A stretch of DNA of 64,000 nt, from NCBI GenBank assembly GCA_015680905.1, contig CM027378.1:3410001-3474000 (forward strand), given 5' to 3'. Source of the DNA: Coptis chinensis (Eukaryota; Streptophyta; Magnoliopsida; Ranunculales; Ranunculaceae). Positions within the stretch are counted from its first letter, which is position 1. Every line of letters begins with the position of its first letter. Positions 9,636-21,749 of the stretch are shown in pieces. The position numbers were made by a program, and so were the translations under genes. The notes beneath the pieces were generated by a model that worked only from the letters and a program-made list of their open reading frames with translations, was not told the origin of the DNA and made no database searches.

Positions 9636-12553
9636 TCACATATAAAACACAGGTTCGAAACGTGGAGCCATGAGTACTTCGAGTGATGTTGCTTTCCATC
9701 TTATCATTCCCAGAGTGGTAGACATGTCGATGTTTGCACCCGTTGGAGTCTTCAACTCAAATTCGTGAATAATTCGAGCAAGCACCAGATGCATGACTTG
9801 AAGAGAAAATGAGACACCAGGACACATACGCCTACCCGATCCAAATGGAATTAATTCAAAATTCTTACCCTTTAAATCAACGTCCGTCTGGTCATTGAGA
9901 AATCTTTCAGGTTGAAATTCTTGCGGGTCGTTAGGCCATACATTTGGGTCTCATTGTAACTTCCATAAGTTGATCCATAGTCGAGTACCTGCTGGGACAC
10001 GGAAGCCACCAACTTCGCAATCCTCACTACACTCTTGTTCGAAAACTGGTCCTGGTGGGTACAGTCATATCGTTTCTTTAATGATGGCTTGGATATAGGG
10101 TAGATTCTTGATGTCTGAATCCTCTACTTGTCTTTCCTTCCCAACTTGTGTGTCCAATTCAATTTGAGCCCTCTTCAACACATGCTTATTATTTACTTAT
10201 TTAGTAGCGAACAGAGGACCCATGTAAGAGTTACTGTTGTAATGTCGCACGCAGCCAGGATCATTTCCTGCACCATATAATATAGACATGTAAGAACTTT
10301 TATTTTAAGATCAATGTTAAATGTGGTCGGTCAACATCGAGCACAACCCTGTGACTTAACCTTTTTTTGCATTTGTTTGTTTTTAAAAGGCTGACCAGGC
10401 AGGTGCCAAGTAGCAAAGTCGTAAAACCTTTGGGTTATGAAATACATCTTTGGGCACGTTGTTAAATTTGATAGTGCAAACTTTCGTCTTTCCGCATGTT
10501 ATGTTCACAATTTGACAGTGAAACACTATCTTGTGAGGCAGCCGTATCAGTTGAAGAGGCCTGAGCGAAGTACTGGGCTTCCTTGCTCTGACCAATTGGT
10601 AGTTTTTTGTGAGTCCTAGCCACTGGTGTCCTGGGCAGTTTATGAACAAATGCAACAAGGGGTCTGCGTAATATGCATCATCCTGCAACTAGCTTGACAT
10701 GTAAAATCCGAATGAGCAACGGTGCTTGTGCTGACAAATATGCTAAGTTGTAGCTCCCCATACGTAAAAGTGATATTTCGAAGACTTCTGAGGCAAGGTT
10801 ATGCAAAACCGTTTAGTGAATTGGTACACGCCGGTAGCTATTACTTCAAAGGGACATAAAGGGAGATTGAGTGGTAAGGCGAGCCAAAAACGTAATCCAA
10901 CTGAGCCATTTCAATAGCCTGTCTCTATTACGAATATAATCGAATATAACGTCCTCTCTTTTTGGTCTAGATGATTTTTCTCTATTCTTCCTTCGTCTCA
11001 TAATCGGATATAACTCTATTACGAGTAGCGTCCTCTCTTTTCGGTCTCGATGATTTTTCTCCTCTCTCACGCGAGCTGTTGAACTCTTCGAACTGTTTTG
11101 AGTCACCGAATGATTAAGAAAAACCATGGAGAGACCAACAACGTGTTGCACACGTCGATGGAACCCAAATTGTTGGGGGAGGCTGAACTAGAAATGGGTG
11201 CGTGAATTTGGGTGGTAATCAAGCATTAGTTACAACGTTTTAATATTATTTACTTTTTTTTGTGGGAGTTGAGACTTTTGAATAGAATGTATAATTTTAT
11301 TTATAGGAGACACTGAGATAATTAATACTAGCAGGGGGTTTCCGCCATATTGGCTTGTCGGGTGATTTTGACATCTAATGGTTGTTCTGGTCAAGGACCG
11401 GGACGACATACTATACTTTACTTGCCCATGACACTGTCAATTAACTGGTTTGAGTGCATGGTTTGACGGCTTGTACAGATCCACTTAAATATTTACTAAT
11501 CTGATCAGATTGTGATTCACATACCTGGACAACAGCCTTGATTAAAGTATCAGGATCGTCACTTTGTAATTGGTTCTTCTCCATAATCGATAACATAATG
11601 TCTATAAAGTCCTCCTCCAAGTCTTCTTCATTTACGTTTACAAGGCCTCCAGTTCCACCTGAGACTGCCACCCTCTTTTGACGATGTTCCAAAACCCAGC
11701 TCTGAAGGACGGAATCCAGTTCTTTGGCCACCTGCTTCATAGCATTGTCCAGTCCTCGCAACCGATCCAACCATCCTAAGTAAGGTATCACGTCCGACAA
11801 GGCCAGAGTATCCATAAGTCTACGTGTTTTTTCCATCACATTCTTGTACCTTTCAACTTTGGAAGCAAAATTATATTTTCCAGACACAATTCTGGTAATC
11901 ACATTGAACGGAATTTCAAGTAACCATTTACTCATATCCACCAATACCAATGCATTATCGTATTTTCTTTTCGTCCACAGCTCGTACAGCTTCTTAAAAC
12001 AAGCTTCCACCTCAGAAACCCTTTGGAGCTTAAGCATTTCAAGACGGTGATGTGTTAGAAGATTTAAAGTAATCATCTTACGAAGCTCACGCCAATAAGG
12101 TCCATAACGTGAGAATGAGACACTATCTTCATTGTAGAACATGAACTTGATGGCTTTGTGAACTGGGCGGCTGGAGAAGGATTTGTCGTGTGTAGTGAAA
12201 CAGACCTTCACCAGCTCCCAACTACTCACCACCAATATTGGATGCGTACATGGATTGTAAAGGCTGGGCCATATTCATCGGCTAGTTCCCCAAGCACTCT
12301 ATGACACGGTTTAGGACCACTTATTAAATTGAGATGTCCAATGAAAGGCCATGCACCCGCTACTTCAGGTGCCTTTCATGTTTCTACTTCTCTTCTTAAA
12401 GATATAGAAGAGAACCACTATGAGAAAACTAACCATGATAGGCGCAGGCACCATTGAAGTTAGTAGCCATTGCTGAAGTGTGGGATTGTGCATTGGTAAA
12501 GATGGAGATTTTGCATGTATGTGACTTAGAGTGGGAATCGAGCAGTTAGTCAT
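9636..12553 (-). pseudogene. CYP82-like cytochrome P450 pseudogene (two exons)
   Basis: This is a minus-strand P450 relic. P450s of this family are ER-anchored, haem-thiolate monooxygenases of specialised metabolism. Exon 1 (12553 to about 11525) begins with an N-terminal membrane segment (MVSFLIVVLFYIF) and continues through [12 protein letters not shown] and SFSSRPVHKAIKFMFYN. It ends at KAVVQ before a GTATGTG donor. Exon 2 starts near 10268 after a GCAG acceptor and ends at 9636. It has an altered I-helix (AACDITT for AGSDTT), FQPERFL and an intact haem motif FGSGRRMCPG, then a CYP82-type C-terminus (ATSLEVLMAPRF). Defects: a frameshift after KKRSRNMKG, another before ILVVSSWEL, a small insertion after CSLLNK, a TGA at the Arg of the ExxR motif (KETI*LYP), and a second TGA in WKLQ*DPNVW. 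Both stops fit CGA-to-TGA changes. The roughly 1.25 kb intron matches the family's single intron. Subfamily is not assignable. Confidence 0.88.
10272..11524 (-). other. Intron of the P450 pseudogene
   Basis: This noncoding interval lies between the GTATGTG donor at the end of exon 1 and the GCAG acceptor before exon 2. It contains an imperfect tandem duplication at about 10920-11065, with two copies of CTCTATTACGA...GTCCTCTCTTTT...GATGATTTTTCTC. I see no other coding or mobile feature. Confidence 0.6.
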
Positions 12554-12620
12554 GGTGAAAGATTACTGTTCCTATGACTTGTTTGGAGAAGAGTAGTGCA
12601 TTTTGGTAGCTAAAAACCTT

Positions 12621-12630
12621 AATTTATAGA
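12621..12630 (-). promoter_or_regulatory. Candidate TATA box of the P450 pseudogene
   Basis: The minus strand reads TCTATAAATT about 70 bp upstream of the P450 start codon at 12553. Spacing to a transcript start 25-35 bp downstream would leave a short 5' leader, as is usual in plants. It is a relic, since the gene is broken. Confidence 0.5.
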
Positions 12631-12640
12631 GGTCTCCTGG

Positions 12641-12940
12641 TTCAAACGTTATATGCGTTCCAGGACTCCCCTTGTCTTCTTCCCAATGCAACGCCAACAC
12701 AAAACCTTGAAATGTAAGGGCAATCTACGTTACAATGTTCACGAAGTCCTTGCGAAAAACACAAAAAGTATCATGCCAAAGTCCTGATTGTTTTGTTGTA
12801 CACTAGCTTGTACACACACCTACTCTGCATGCTCAAGAAATGTGATCACGCGGCTTCCCCAAGACGTTGATCGCTTAAAATATTAAAATATTTCAAACGC
12901 TATATATATGCGTTTCAGAACTCCCCATGTCTTCTTCCCA
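12641..12940. repeat. Direct repeat pair upstream of the P450 relic
   Basis: Two direct copies of about 48 bp lie 250 bp apart, at 12641-12687 and 12892-12940. Both contain TTCAAACG(T/C)TATAT and CTCCC(C/A)TTGTCTTCTTCCCAA with small differences. They lie upstream of the P450 promoter and have no recognised function. Confidence 0.6.
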
Positions 12941-13081
12941 AGGTATCATCCATCAATTTCATTTTGTAGTTGGACCGATGCATCAGCAATTCAGCAGGAT
13001 CGAGACGTACTGTTTGATTAAACACATGATCCACAAGGTGTTGTAAAAGGGATTGGAGGTGCGGGAGTTATCTTTAGAGAT

Positions 13082-13505
13082 CAAGGCCCAAAATATCGAT
13101 ATCTATCAATATATCGGTGTACCCAAAAACCGATATATATCGGATATATCGGATATTTCGGATATATCTATTTTTTTGGTAACCAGTCCAAACTATTTAA
13201 AATATCGGAAATATCGGATATATCGAAAATATAATATCGGAAATATCGGATATATATCGGAAATATATTGGAAATATCGGATTTATATTTTAAAATGGTC
13301 AAAAAGTCAACCGATATATATCGATTATATCGGAAATATCGATTATATCGGCGATATAAAGTTTCATATCGGAAATTCCGATATATATCGGAAAAAAAGA
13401 GTTCTATATTCGGTGGATATATGTCGAAAATATCGATATCGGTGTACCAAAATACCGATATATATCGGCGATATATCGGATATATCGGCGATATTTTGGT
13501 CCATG
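13082..13505. mobile_element. hAT nonautonomous element C (424 bp)
   Basis: The ends are CAAGGCCCAAAATATCG and, inverted, CATGGACCAAAATATCG (15 of 17 match). The 8-bp duplication TTAGAGAT flanks it at 13074-13081 and 13506-13513. Nearly the whole interior consists of TATATCGGAAATATCG-type words in both orientations, an extreme version of hAT subterminal repeats. An open reading frame across it encodes only I/Y/R/K repeats and is not a gene. Confidence 0.9.
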
Positions 13506-13696
13506 TTAGAGATCACAATTTGGGTTTTTATTGGCGGTTATTGCACATGGAATGGAGTCACCTCAATGGCCGAATGTACAACAATTGTCCTTGCAATGGA
13601 ACGAGCTGTCGCGAACAACTGGAGGAAACTATGGTTAGAAAGTGAATCAATACTAGCAGTTCTCTCTTTTAGGAAAAGCTCTATTCCATGGACTTT

Positions 13697-14275
13697 TGTT
13701 AGGAATTAGAAATCACACTAATCCCGACTAACGACAATTATCCTCAAGATCTTGGAATCAATGACAAAACAATAACACCAATACAATTACTAAAGCAATA
13801 ATGAAATAACAAAGAATAAACGAACACAAGGAACTTACGTGGTTTGGCAATTGCCTACGTCCACAAACATACCAAAATCCACTATAATCAAAGAGTTGTT
13901 TACAATGTCACAAGCCTCACACAAACACCAATCTCTCTCTCACACGCACACACTTTTGGCACTCACAAATTTATGTTATTGCACTATCACAATGCACTCA
14001 CAAATTTGGCTATTGCCTTACACTAATTATTGCTCCAATATTGTACTCATTCTACTCACTACGTGCCCGTACACTATGAGCTTTCTTAGTTGTGTCTTAT
14101 TAATTCTCAAATACCTTGGGGTATTTATAGAGAACGTGAGGAACCAAAGTAGTAATTGGTTTCCAAAACCAATTTACTTGTTCATCACCGTTTAGGAGAA
14201 GTAGTGCTGGCGGGTCCATATTTCCAATTCCGATTTGGAAACTAACCTCGTGGTGATCAGGCTCCATACTTAACA
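13697..14275 (-). repeat. LTR (3' in element sense) of the copia element
   Basis: The left copy of the 579-580 bp repeat begins TGTTAGGAATTAG and ends CATACTTAACA on the plus strand. It includes TATTTATAGAG, whose complement is a TATA-type box for the element transcript. Confidence 0.93.
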
Positions 14276-17072
14276 ATCTCCCACTTGGAGACTGATAACC
14301 AAAGTAAATCAACTCCATGCATTTCCAATGCATAATGGTGCGCTTCATCTACGATCTTCATACTAGAATACCAACTGAAGCTAGACATAGCTTCAGCTTT
14401 CTAATAGTCACTGTCTTTGTCCATTGTGAGTCCTAGCTCACTGTAGTAGCTCCCATTATAAAGACATAATCAGTAGTGTCTTTCCTGCAATCAACTTCAT
14501 CTGCAAAGTCTGTATCAATATACCCTTGCAAGTATACATCACCCCTCACACAACATATGCATTCATCAGTAGTACCTCTTAGATACCGCATTATCCACTT
14601 CATTGCTTCCCAGTACTGCTTGCCACGATTGGTCATTAACCTGCTAACAGCTCCCACTACACGGGAAATATCTGGGCGCATGCAAACCATGTACCACTGC
14701 CTAGGGGCTTGTGTCAAACTATACAAGCTCTTTCTTAGCTTGCCTACTATATTCTCTCTACCCAATTCAATGAAATACTCACATTGCTGCACATACATCT
14801 TTTTCTCTTAGTCACCATGGAGGAAAACAGTTTTCACATCTAACTGCTCAAGGTATAAATCTTCTGCTGCAACAATACTCGACACTGACATCATAGTATT
14901 TAGTTTCACAACTGGAGAAAATATCAATGTGCAATCAGAGACGAGGGACTTCATCTCATTCTTCATTGCAAGCTCCCACTCGCTCGCATCATCAACCTCT
15001 AATGCTTTATCATAGCACTGGGGCACACTACCATCAATACGTGGCAATGATACTAACGGTCTTCTGTTGATCAAGTAAGTTGTTGTGCTAATGGCCTCTG
15101 CCTAGAACTGCTTGAGCATCCCTGCTAGTATACGCATACACTTAGCTCTTTCTGTCAGTGATCTGTTCATACACTCTACCACCTCGTTCAGTTGAGGCGT
15201 CCCTTGCAAAAGTATATTCCATCTCCATTCCATTATTTGCATAATCATTCCTTAAACTTGCATCAATGTACTCTCCTCTATTACCGGATCTCAACTCTTT
15301 TACTTTCAAGTCTGTCTCATTTTCAACCTTGGCATTCTACTTCCTAAACACTCCATAATCCTCAGATTTATGTCTCAAGAAATATGCCCACACCTTTCTC
15401 GTGTGGTCATCAATAAAAGTCACAACATATGACTTTCTACCATGGGAGGAGACTGTAGCTGGCTTCCAAACATTTGTATGGACTAACTCAAGTTTTTCTG
15501 CTTTCAGAGTTCTACCAACATTCTGAAAACTCACTCGCTTCCGTTATTCGACGCAGTTCTCACAGAAGCCAAACTCAGTCGACTATAACATGGGTAGTTT
15601 TCCAATTGAGTGAAGGACTTGCATTCCTTTCTTACTCACGTGATCAAGTCTGTGGTGCCACACATCCAGATCTTCTTCTTTGATATACGCAATAGCAAAT
15701 GAACCACATGCATCAATGGTTCTATAGAGAGTACCACTCCTCTTTCCTTTTGCCACCATCATAGAACCCTTAGAGACTTTCCAAGCATTACCAGTAAAGG
15801 TTGTCACATAACCTTCATCCGCCAACTGCCCCACAGAAATCAAGGTCTTCCTCAAATCAGGGACATGTCTCACATCCATCAATTTCCATGCAAACCCTTT
15901 CAACTTGATCTGCACATCACCCTTGCCAACAATGTTACAAGGTTGATCATCACCAAGGAATATCTTGCCTAGGTCACCTTTGGTGTAGTTCTCAAAGAAC
16001 TTCCAATTTGAAGTAGCATGGAGTGATGCGCCGGAATCTATGACCCAAGACTCCCAATTGTTCTTCTCTATAGAACATATCAATGCGTCATCATCCACTT
16101 CAACAACATTAACATCTTGATTCTTGTTCTTGTTATTATTTCTTGGAGCTTTACATTCATAATTGTAATGGCCTGGTATGCCACAATTGTAACACAAATT
16201 ATCACTTGTATCTCTAGGTTCCTGTTCAACATCATCAAGGCTATGAGATTTACATCTCCCCTTTCTATGTTCTGATCGATGTCGACCTTTGTATGAACTC
16301 ATTCCTCTACTCTCTGTGATCAATGCAGACTTTGAAGTGGAGGCACTATCCGACTGCCTTCGGATCTCCTCGGTTAGTATCATACTAACAACTTTATCAT
16401 ATTTCAACTTAGATTTACCAGAATAACCACTAATTGCAGAAAATGTGGCTTTCCAACTTGGTGGCATCTGCCCAAGAATTGCGCAAGCCATCACCTCATC
16501 ACTAAAAGTGATCTTAATTGACTCAAGTTGGGCTTTGGTCTCATTGAACAAATTAAGATGTTCTCTAAAAGAATCTCCCTCAGACATTCTCAATGTAAAG
16601 AGTTTCGTTATAAGATGTACCTTATTAGCCGCATAGGGTTGTTCATACATACTTGAGAGAGTTTTAATGAGAGACGCTGCCGTCTTCTCGTTCTTGATGT
16701 TGAAGGTTACAGACTTAGATAAACTCAATCGGATTGTCGCCAATGCTTTTCTATCAAGCAAATCCCATGTTCCTTGTTCCATCGTTGCAGACTTCTTTCC
16801 TACCAACTGTTCATAGATATCTTTCTGATAAAGATAATCCTCTATTTGCATCTTCCGAAAGCCGAAGTTTGTACCATCAAACCTCTAAACCATGGTTATC
16901 ATATTCTCGGTTGTCATTGCTCCCACTTAAACCAAACTACGGTGGAGTAATCTTCGATCACTCAAGAAATTTCTTCAAACACTTTGTGTCAAACAACGGC
17001 GGAGTTCACCACTCAAGAATTTCTTCAAACACCTTCAGTAATTTGATTCACAAACCATACTCTGATACCAGT

Positions 17073-17652
17073 TGTTAGGAATTAGAAATCACACTAATCC
17101 CAACTAACGACAATTATCCTCAAGATCTTGGAATCAATGACAAAACAATAACACCAATACAATTACTAAAGCAATAATGAAATAACAAAGAATAAACGAA
17201 CACAAGGAACTTACGTGGTTTGGCAATTGCCTACGTCCACAAACATACCAAAATCCACTATAATCAAAGAGTTGTTTACAATGTCACAAGCCTCACACAA
17301 ACACCAATCTCTCTCTCACACGCACACACTTTTGGCACTCACAAATTTATGTTATTGCACTATCACAATGCACTCACAAATTTGGCTATTGCCTTACACT
17401 AATTATTGCTCCAATATTGTACTCAGTCTACTCACTACGTGCCCCGTACACTATGAGCTTTCTTAGTTGTGTCTTATTAATTCTCAAATACCTTGGGGTA
17501 TTTATAGAGAACGTGAGGAACCAAAGTAGTAATTGGTTTCCAAAACCAATTTACTTGTTCATCACCGTTTAGGAGAAGTAGTGCTGGCGGGTCCATGTTT
17601 CCAATTCCAATTTGGAAACTAACTACGTGGTGATCAGGCTCCATACTTAACA
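17073..17652 (-). repeat. LTR (5' in element sense) of the copia element
   Basis: The right copy of the repeat, almost identical to 13697-14275. The tRNA primer-binding site lies immediately to its left, showing that this is the 5' LTR of a minus-strand element. Confidence 0.93.
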
Positions 17653-17959
17653 ACCTTAACAACAAGATGGAAGAGGCTGGGTAGCTCAAAAACTCGATTA
17701 CTCACTAGTACATCATCTCACGTACATTGCGAGAGGCCAATTTTGTTGCGGATGCTGCCACAAAGAAGGGATCTTCTATGACCATGGGAGAAACAATTTG
17801 GAGCACAACCAGACCCCTATTCATCACAAGTATATGTAGAATGTCCTCACAGGACTTACTACAAATTTGAATAGGTTGTCTGTAGTCTTAAGTTTTAATT
17901 GACATGTAATGTTCTCTCTCAATATATCATTCTTTAATTATTATTAATAATATCCCTAA

Positions 17960-19545
17960 TTGTGTGCGAAAAGTAGTTGTAAAAGTTAGAAAACTTAAAA
18001 GACGTAAAGGATAGATGAAACACAAACAATCAAGGCATGTGAATACACTGTCCTTAAAGAAGAGATTTCACCCCCTCAGATGGTGTAAAAGGTTTCACCA
18101 TGCATCTCTACTCACAGGATTCAATGACTGAAGTAGACTAAGATACACTTCAATAAACTATTTTACTATATATAGAACAACAACACAACTCTCTCTGACG
18201 GCTCAAGGAAGAAGAGAAAGAAAAGGTTAAAGGTTTCTGTAATTGAGTAAACAGATTTGGACGTGAGTCCTATTTATATAGAGATCAAAGGTTGGTTTCT
18301 AAAACAGAGATAGAAACCTACTGTAAATAGGAAACCAAAAATGTGGTGGAGAAGCAAAAACATATCACACATGAGAAGCCCAAGCCCAGGCCCGAACCAG
18401 ACCCGACATGTCACAACGCAATCCGACTCGGCTCGGTTCGGTACGGTACGGGCGGGCACGTGCATGTGTGTGGTCCTTGATCGAGTAGGTCTCCTTCCCA
18501 AGCACAAAAGCATTAGTAACTTAAGGGAACGCTCTTAGAGTAACAATAGTCTAGATATACTCACAACGTTAGTGGTAGCTTACTAACATTGGACTATCAC
18601 GCAAACACAAAATGAGAAGGAACATTCATTGTTCTTCTTCTCCACTTTGCATACCCAAGTAATTTGAAATACAAAGTGAAAATTCCAACCACTATTTGAA
18701 AATACTTGTAGTCCTCCACTATTTTGGAATAGAATATTACAAAAGGTTTAACGAAGTGCCATAAAGAAACGAAATAACAATGCATTAGATATTGGGTGTT
18801 TTATGGGCTTGAACCAGTCATACGGCAACAAGTCTTATCTCATGTGAAAGTAGTAGATAAAAATCTTTGAACCAACATTCTCTTGTAGCGAAATAGAGGA
18901 CATGCACCCATATTGCTTTTTCATTAATTATATTGTTTGTTCTGCAGTGTTGTGCTTTCTGGCTACATGTGCTTCATGAATGCTCTGGAATACCTGCCCA
19001 AATATCCATAAGACCCGATCTAGTTCTACATTCACATGGGTGGATTTCTACCAGGTGCACATTGCAGTTTAAATACACCATCTCATAATTAAAAGGACTA
19101 TAGAATCCAATAAGAGTTAAAAAAAAAAACTCATCCTTACTCACGACAATTTTAGTTATACAATGTATAATATTGTACCATCTTGCCATAGGCCGGTGGG
19201 ATGTCTCGGTAAAATAAGATAATAGTATAGCAAGGCAACGAGGTGACTTGTTTTTCCCTTTAAACCTACTTCATGAGATCTCCAATCATATAGGTAGGAT
19301 TACCGTCAGTGTCGCCCTATATATTAGGCAAAATTCCCATACCCTCGACATTTCATCCACTTGCCTCATGCATGTTAAGCGGTTTTGTCATAGGATCTGC
19401 CAATTTCAACTCTGACCTCACATAATCTAGAACTACTCCAGATTCCAACAACTACTTTATAGACTTGTGTATCAAACGTATATGTCTACATTTTGCATTG
19501 TATAGTTTGCTCTTTGAATTGATAAACACTCAAAACTTTGGTTTA
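17960..19545 (-). mobile_element. Degraded Ty1/copia relic (LTR-like part and pol C-terminus)
   Basis: At about 19340-19450 the minus strand reads ELKLADPMTKPLNM, the usual ending of copia RNase H/pol (xLADxLTKPL). The lower-coordinate part (about 18000-18540) looks like an LTR, with an AT-rich TATA-type box (complement of TATTTATATAGAG near 18268) and CT-rich tracts. That order fits a minus-strand element with its 3' LTR on the left. Exact termini and target-site duplication were not found. The interval 18541-19200 is noncoding. Confidence 0.55.
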
Positions 19546-19577
19546 AACCCATTAACAAGATTTCATTTAGGTCAATC

Positions 19578-21503
19578 ATGTTTTTTTTTTTTTTTTTTTG
19601 AAATGGTTATGGGGTTAAGGCAGACCCCCACCTATTTTATTAATAGTTGAACCTTACAAGGTTCCCTAAGAGTTAGGTCATTAAAAGGAGGTACACAAAG
19701 ACTTACAAGATCGATCTACAGACATCAAGCCTGACATACATGAGAATACTCACGACACATACCACAAAGGGTCCTTACTAAAGTAGTGCTAGGAATGCTC
19801 TCTCATCTCCTATTTCTCTGGCCATAACTTGCTTCACTATCTTAGGATGATCCTTCCAAAGATGAGATCGCGCTTTCTCGTAGTCACAGAAAAAACACCC
19901 ACAAGCACAACACAAGTAAGTGAATCCTAGAGTATCATCACAAAATTCTTTGGTGTAGTCTTCAAGATTCTTCATCCTTTTTTGTTTTTAATTTGTGACT
20001 TTGCCTTCTTCATCATAGAAAGAGTAGGCTCTACTTCACCTGAAGAACACGCTCGAACTTTACCTTCTTCCACTTTGTCTTACCAGCCTTTTGTTTTTGC
20101 TGCTTTTTGGATGTGGTCACCACTAGTGGAGGAGCCATGAGAGAGTCATTTGTAAACAACTCATCTTCTGAACCTAAGAGGTCATCATCCAAGTCCTCTT
20201 CCTCAACAATCAAGGCTTGATACATATTAAGGCCTCTATTGTATGGTAACTGCTCACTAGGATTAAAAACTACTGGTTGGGTTATACAAGTAGCTGCGTG
20301 ATTGCCAGCCACATTCATCCAATCCCCTTGATCTTCTTCATTCAACTGAGTTGTTGGAACCTCAGAGTGAGTGCATGCCACCATTCTAGGCGACACCAAA
20401 TGAATATTACTATGACCAGTAGGCACATTCACATTTTACATTATCCTAGGTGAAGAAGCAACCCTTATCCTGGTAAAATATGTAGCCACTATAGATCCTT
20501 CTGTTTCTTTTCCTCTATCTTCTTGTCTTTGCAATTGAGGTGATGATCCTCTTATAGGAGTTATACTCACATTTCTCATAAGATTAGTGTTTGGTATAGC
20601 AAATTGAGGGGTAACCACCACCAGTTCCTCCATACTTGTAACACTATTACCTCTTTCTTGAACTGCTAATGTTGCTTCATTTACTTGAGTAGGGCTCACA
20701 TAGGTTGGAACACTAGCTTGTCCTTGTTAGTTTCTTGCTGTCCAAACTCTGTTAACTCTTGATGTGCACTTGGCAGTGGCATGACCAAATTTGTTACAAT
20801 TTTCACATGAAGAAGGTTTCCACGTATATTCCACACCCACCACCACCTCTCTCCCACCAACTTTTAGTTTCACAGTTGCTGGGTACTTAAAAGTCACCGG
20901 GATTTCTACACACACACGAGCATAAGAGAGCCTCTTTCTTTGTGCAGTTGCATCATCGATAAACATGGAGACACCAACTAAACTAGCCACAAAGGAGATG
21001 CCATCAAGTGTCCACAGTTGTTTTGGAACTTCATTCAACTTTACCCATGCATATAGGAACAGTATCAACTTTGTTCCTTTGAGATTCAATCACAACACCA
21101 TTTTCCTACCTGTAATAAAAATTGGGCCTGCTTCCAACACCATTTTCCTATCGTCGCCATTAGAGAAGGAAATGTAGAACAATTCCTTATCAGTAGTGAT
21201 CTCAAAAGATGCCTTTAGCTTCCACTCTTTAGTCAAAAACTCCTTAACCATACGGAAAGGTAGTCTTTTGTCAAGGAAATAAACCACTAAATAGTCTTTC
21301 CATTCTTGTATACCTTGTTCTACAATACGTTCAGGGACTTCAGCAACTCCATCAACAAGTAACGGAGTAAAGTTCTTCAAAGCAGTTGTTTTCACATTTG
21401 AAACACCTCCTTTGAACAAAGAGCTCCAAGAGGACACCCCACCACCAATTTGAGTTGGCTTAATGGAGGGAGAAGATGATGAGGCGTGCTTATCTGTTGT
21501 CAT
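19578..21503 (-). mobile_element. L1-type LINE relic with DUF4283/CCHC ORF1 and poly(A)-side tail
   Basis: ORF1 starts at 21503 (MTTDKHASSSSP) and stays in one frame to 20031, about 490 codons interrupted by three stops (near 21090, 20727 and 20436). It contains a DUF4283 domain (EWKDYLVVYFLDKRLPF...; LWTLDGISFVASLVGVSMF) and a zinc knuckle CENCNKFGHATAKC (C-x2-C-x4-H-x4-C), the standard plant L1 ORF1 layout of RNA-binding protein. A T-run at 19581-19598 on the plus strand is the poly(A) tail in element sense. No ORF2 lies between, so the copy is internally deleted. A separate 65-codon frame (19778-19975, YLCCACGCFFCDYEKARSHL) near the tail has a Cys-rich patch I do not recognise. A candidate target-site copy is GTCAATCATG/GTCAATAATG, unproven. 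Confidence 0.75.
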
Positions 21504-21749
21504 GATTGAGCCGATCTCTCTTCTTCTTCCTTAGTTGGTCCAACAGAAAAATACCAGAAAAAGAAAGTTTTGGAGGGAAAAAAAGATAAGATTTGCTACC
21601 AACTAAAAATTACTAAAAGAAGTAAACTTTAGGAGCACAGGATCATAGATGTTAAATAAAACTAAGTAATAACCATTCTCCCACTAAAGGTCCCCCATTC
21701 AAGAAAACCTTTTACCTTATGATAGGACAGTTATGATGTCAATAATGTA

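Larger units (their letters stand above)
13697..17652 (-). mobile_element. Ty1/copia LTR retrotransposon, recent but broken
   Basis: Two near-identical LTRs (13697-14275 and 17073-17652) flank a minus-strand copia interior. The primer-binding site on the minus strand is TGGTATCAGAGTATGG, matching initiator-methionine tRNA use, next to the right LTR. A polypurine tract (AAGTGGGAGA) adjoins the left LTR. Order of parts: gag with zinc knuckle (CYNCGIPGHYNYEC), protease (DSGAS), pre-integrase (WHHRLDHVSKKGM), integrase and RT pieces. The 2.8 kb interior is shorter than a full copia interior, so it is internally deleted and broken in several places. By eye the LTRs differ at about six bases plus one indel in 579, implying a recent insertion. 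Flanking 5-mers ACTTT and ACCTT are a one-mismatch target-site duplication. Confidence 0.92.
12960..17830 (+). pseudogene. RNase H-like (RVT_3) fragment split by a hAT MITE and a copia element
   Basis: Three separated pieces share one order. Piece 1 (to 13081) reads GIGGAGVIFRD, the N-terminal strand of an RVT_3 RNase H domain. Piece 2 (13514-13696) reads NGVTSMAECTTIVLAMERA and LWLESESILAVL, the central Glu helix and Asp strand. Piece 3 (17653 to about 17830) reads LREANFVADAATKKG, the C-terminal motif. Target-site copies at each break show the pieces were once contiguous. Piece 3 has stops in it, so this is a decayed fragment. It could be LINE-derived or a host RNase H-like relic. Confidence 0.72.

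Noticed and set aside
13053-13709. 218-codon plus-strand open frame
   Set aside because: Most of it is I/Y/R/K repeats translated from the TATATCGG-rich hAT MITE; only its ends are RNase H relics.
18541-18790. Possible MITE starting GCTCTTAGAGTAACAATAGT
   Set aside because: Left end looks MITE-like, but no complementary right end or target-site duplication was found.
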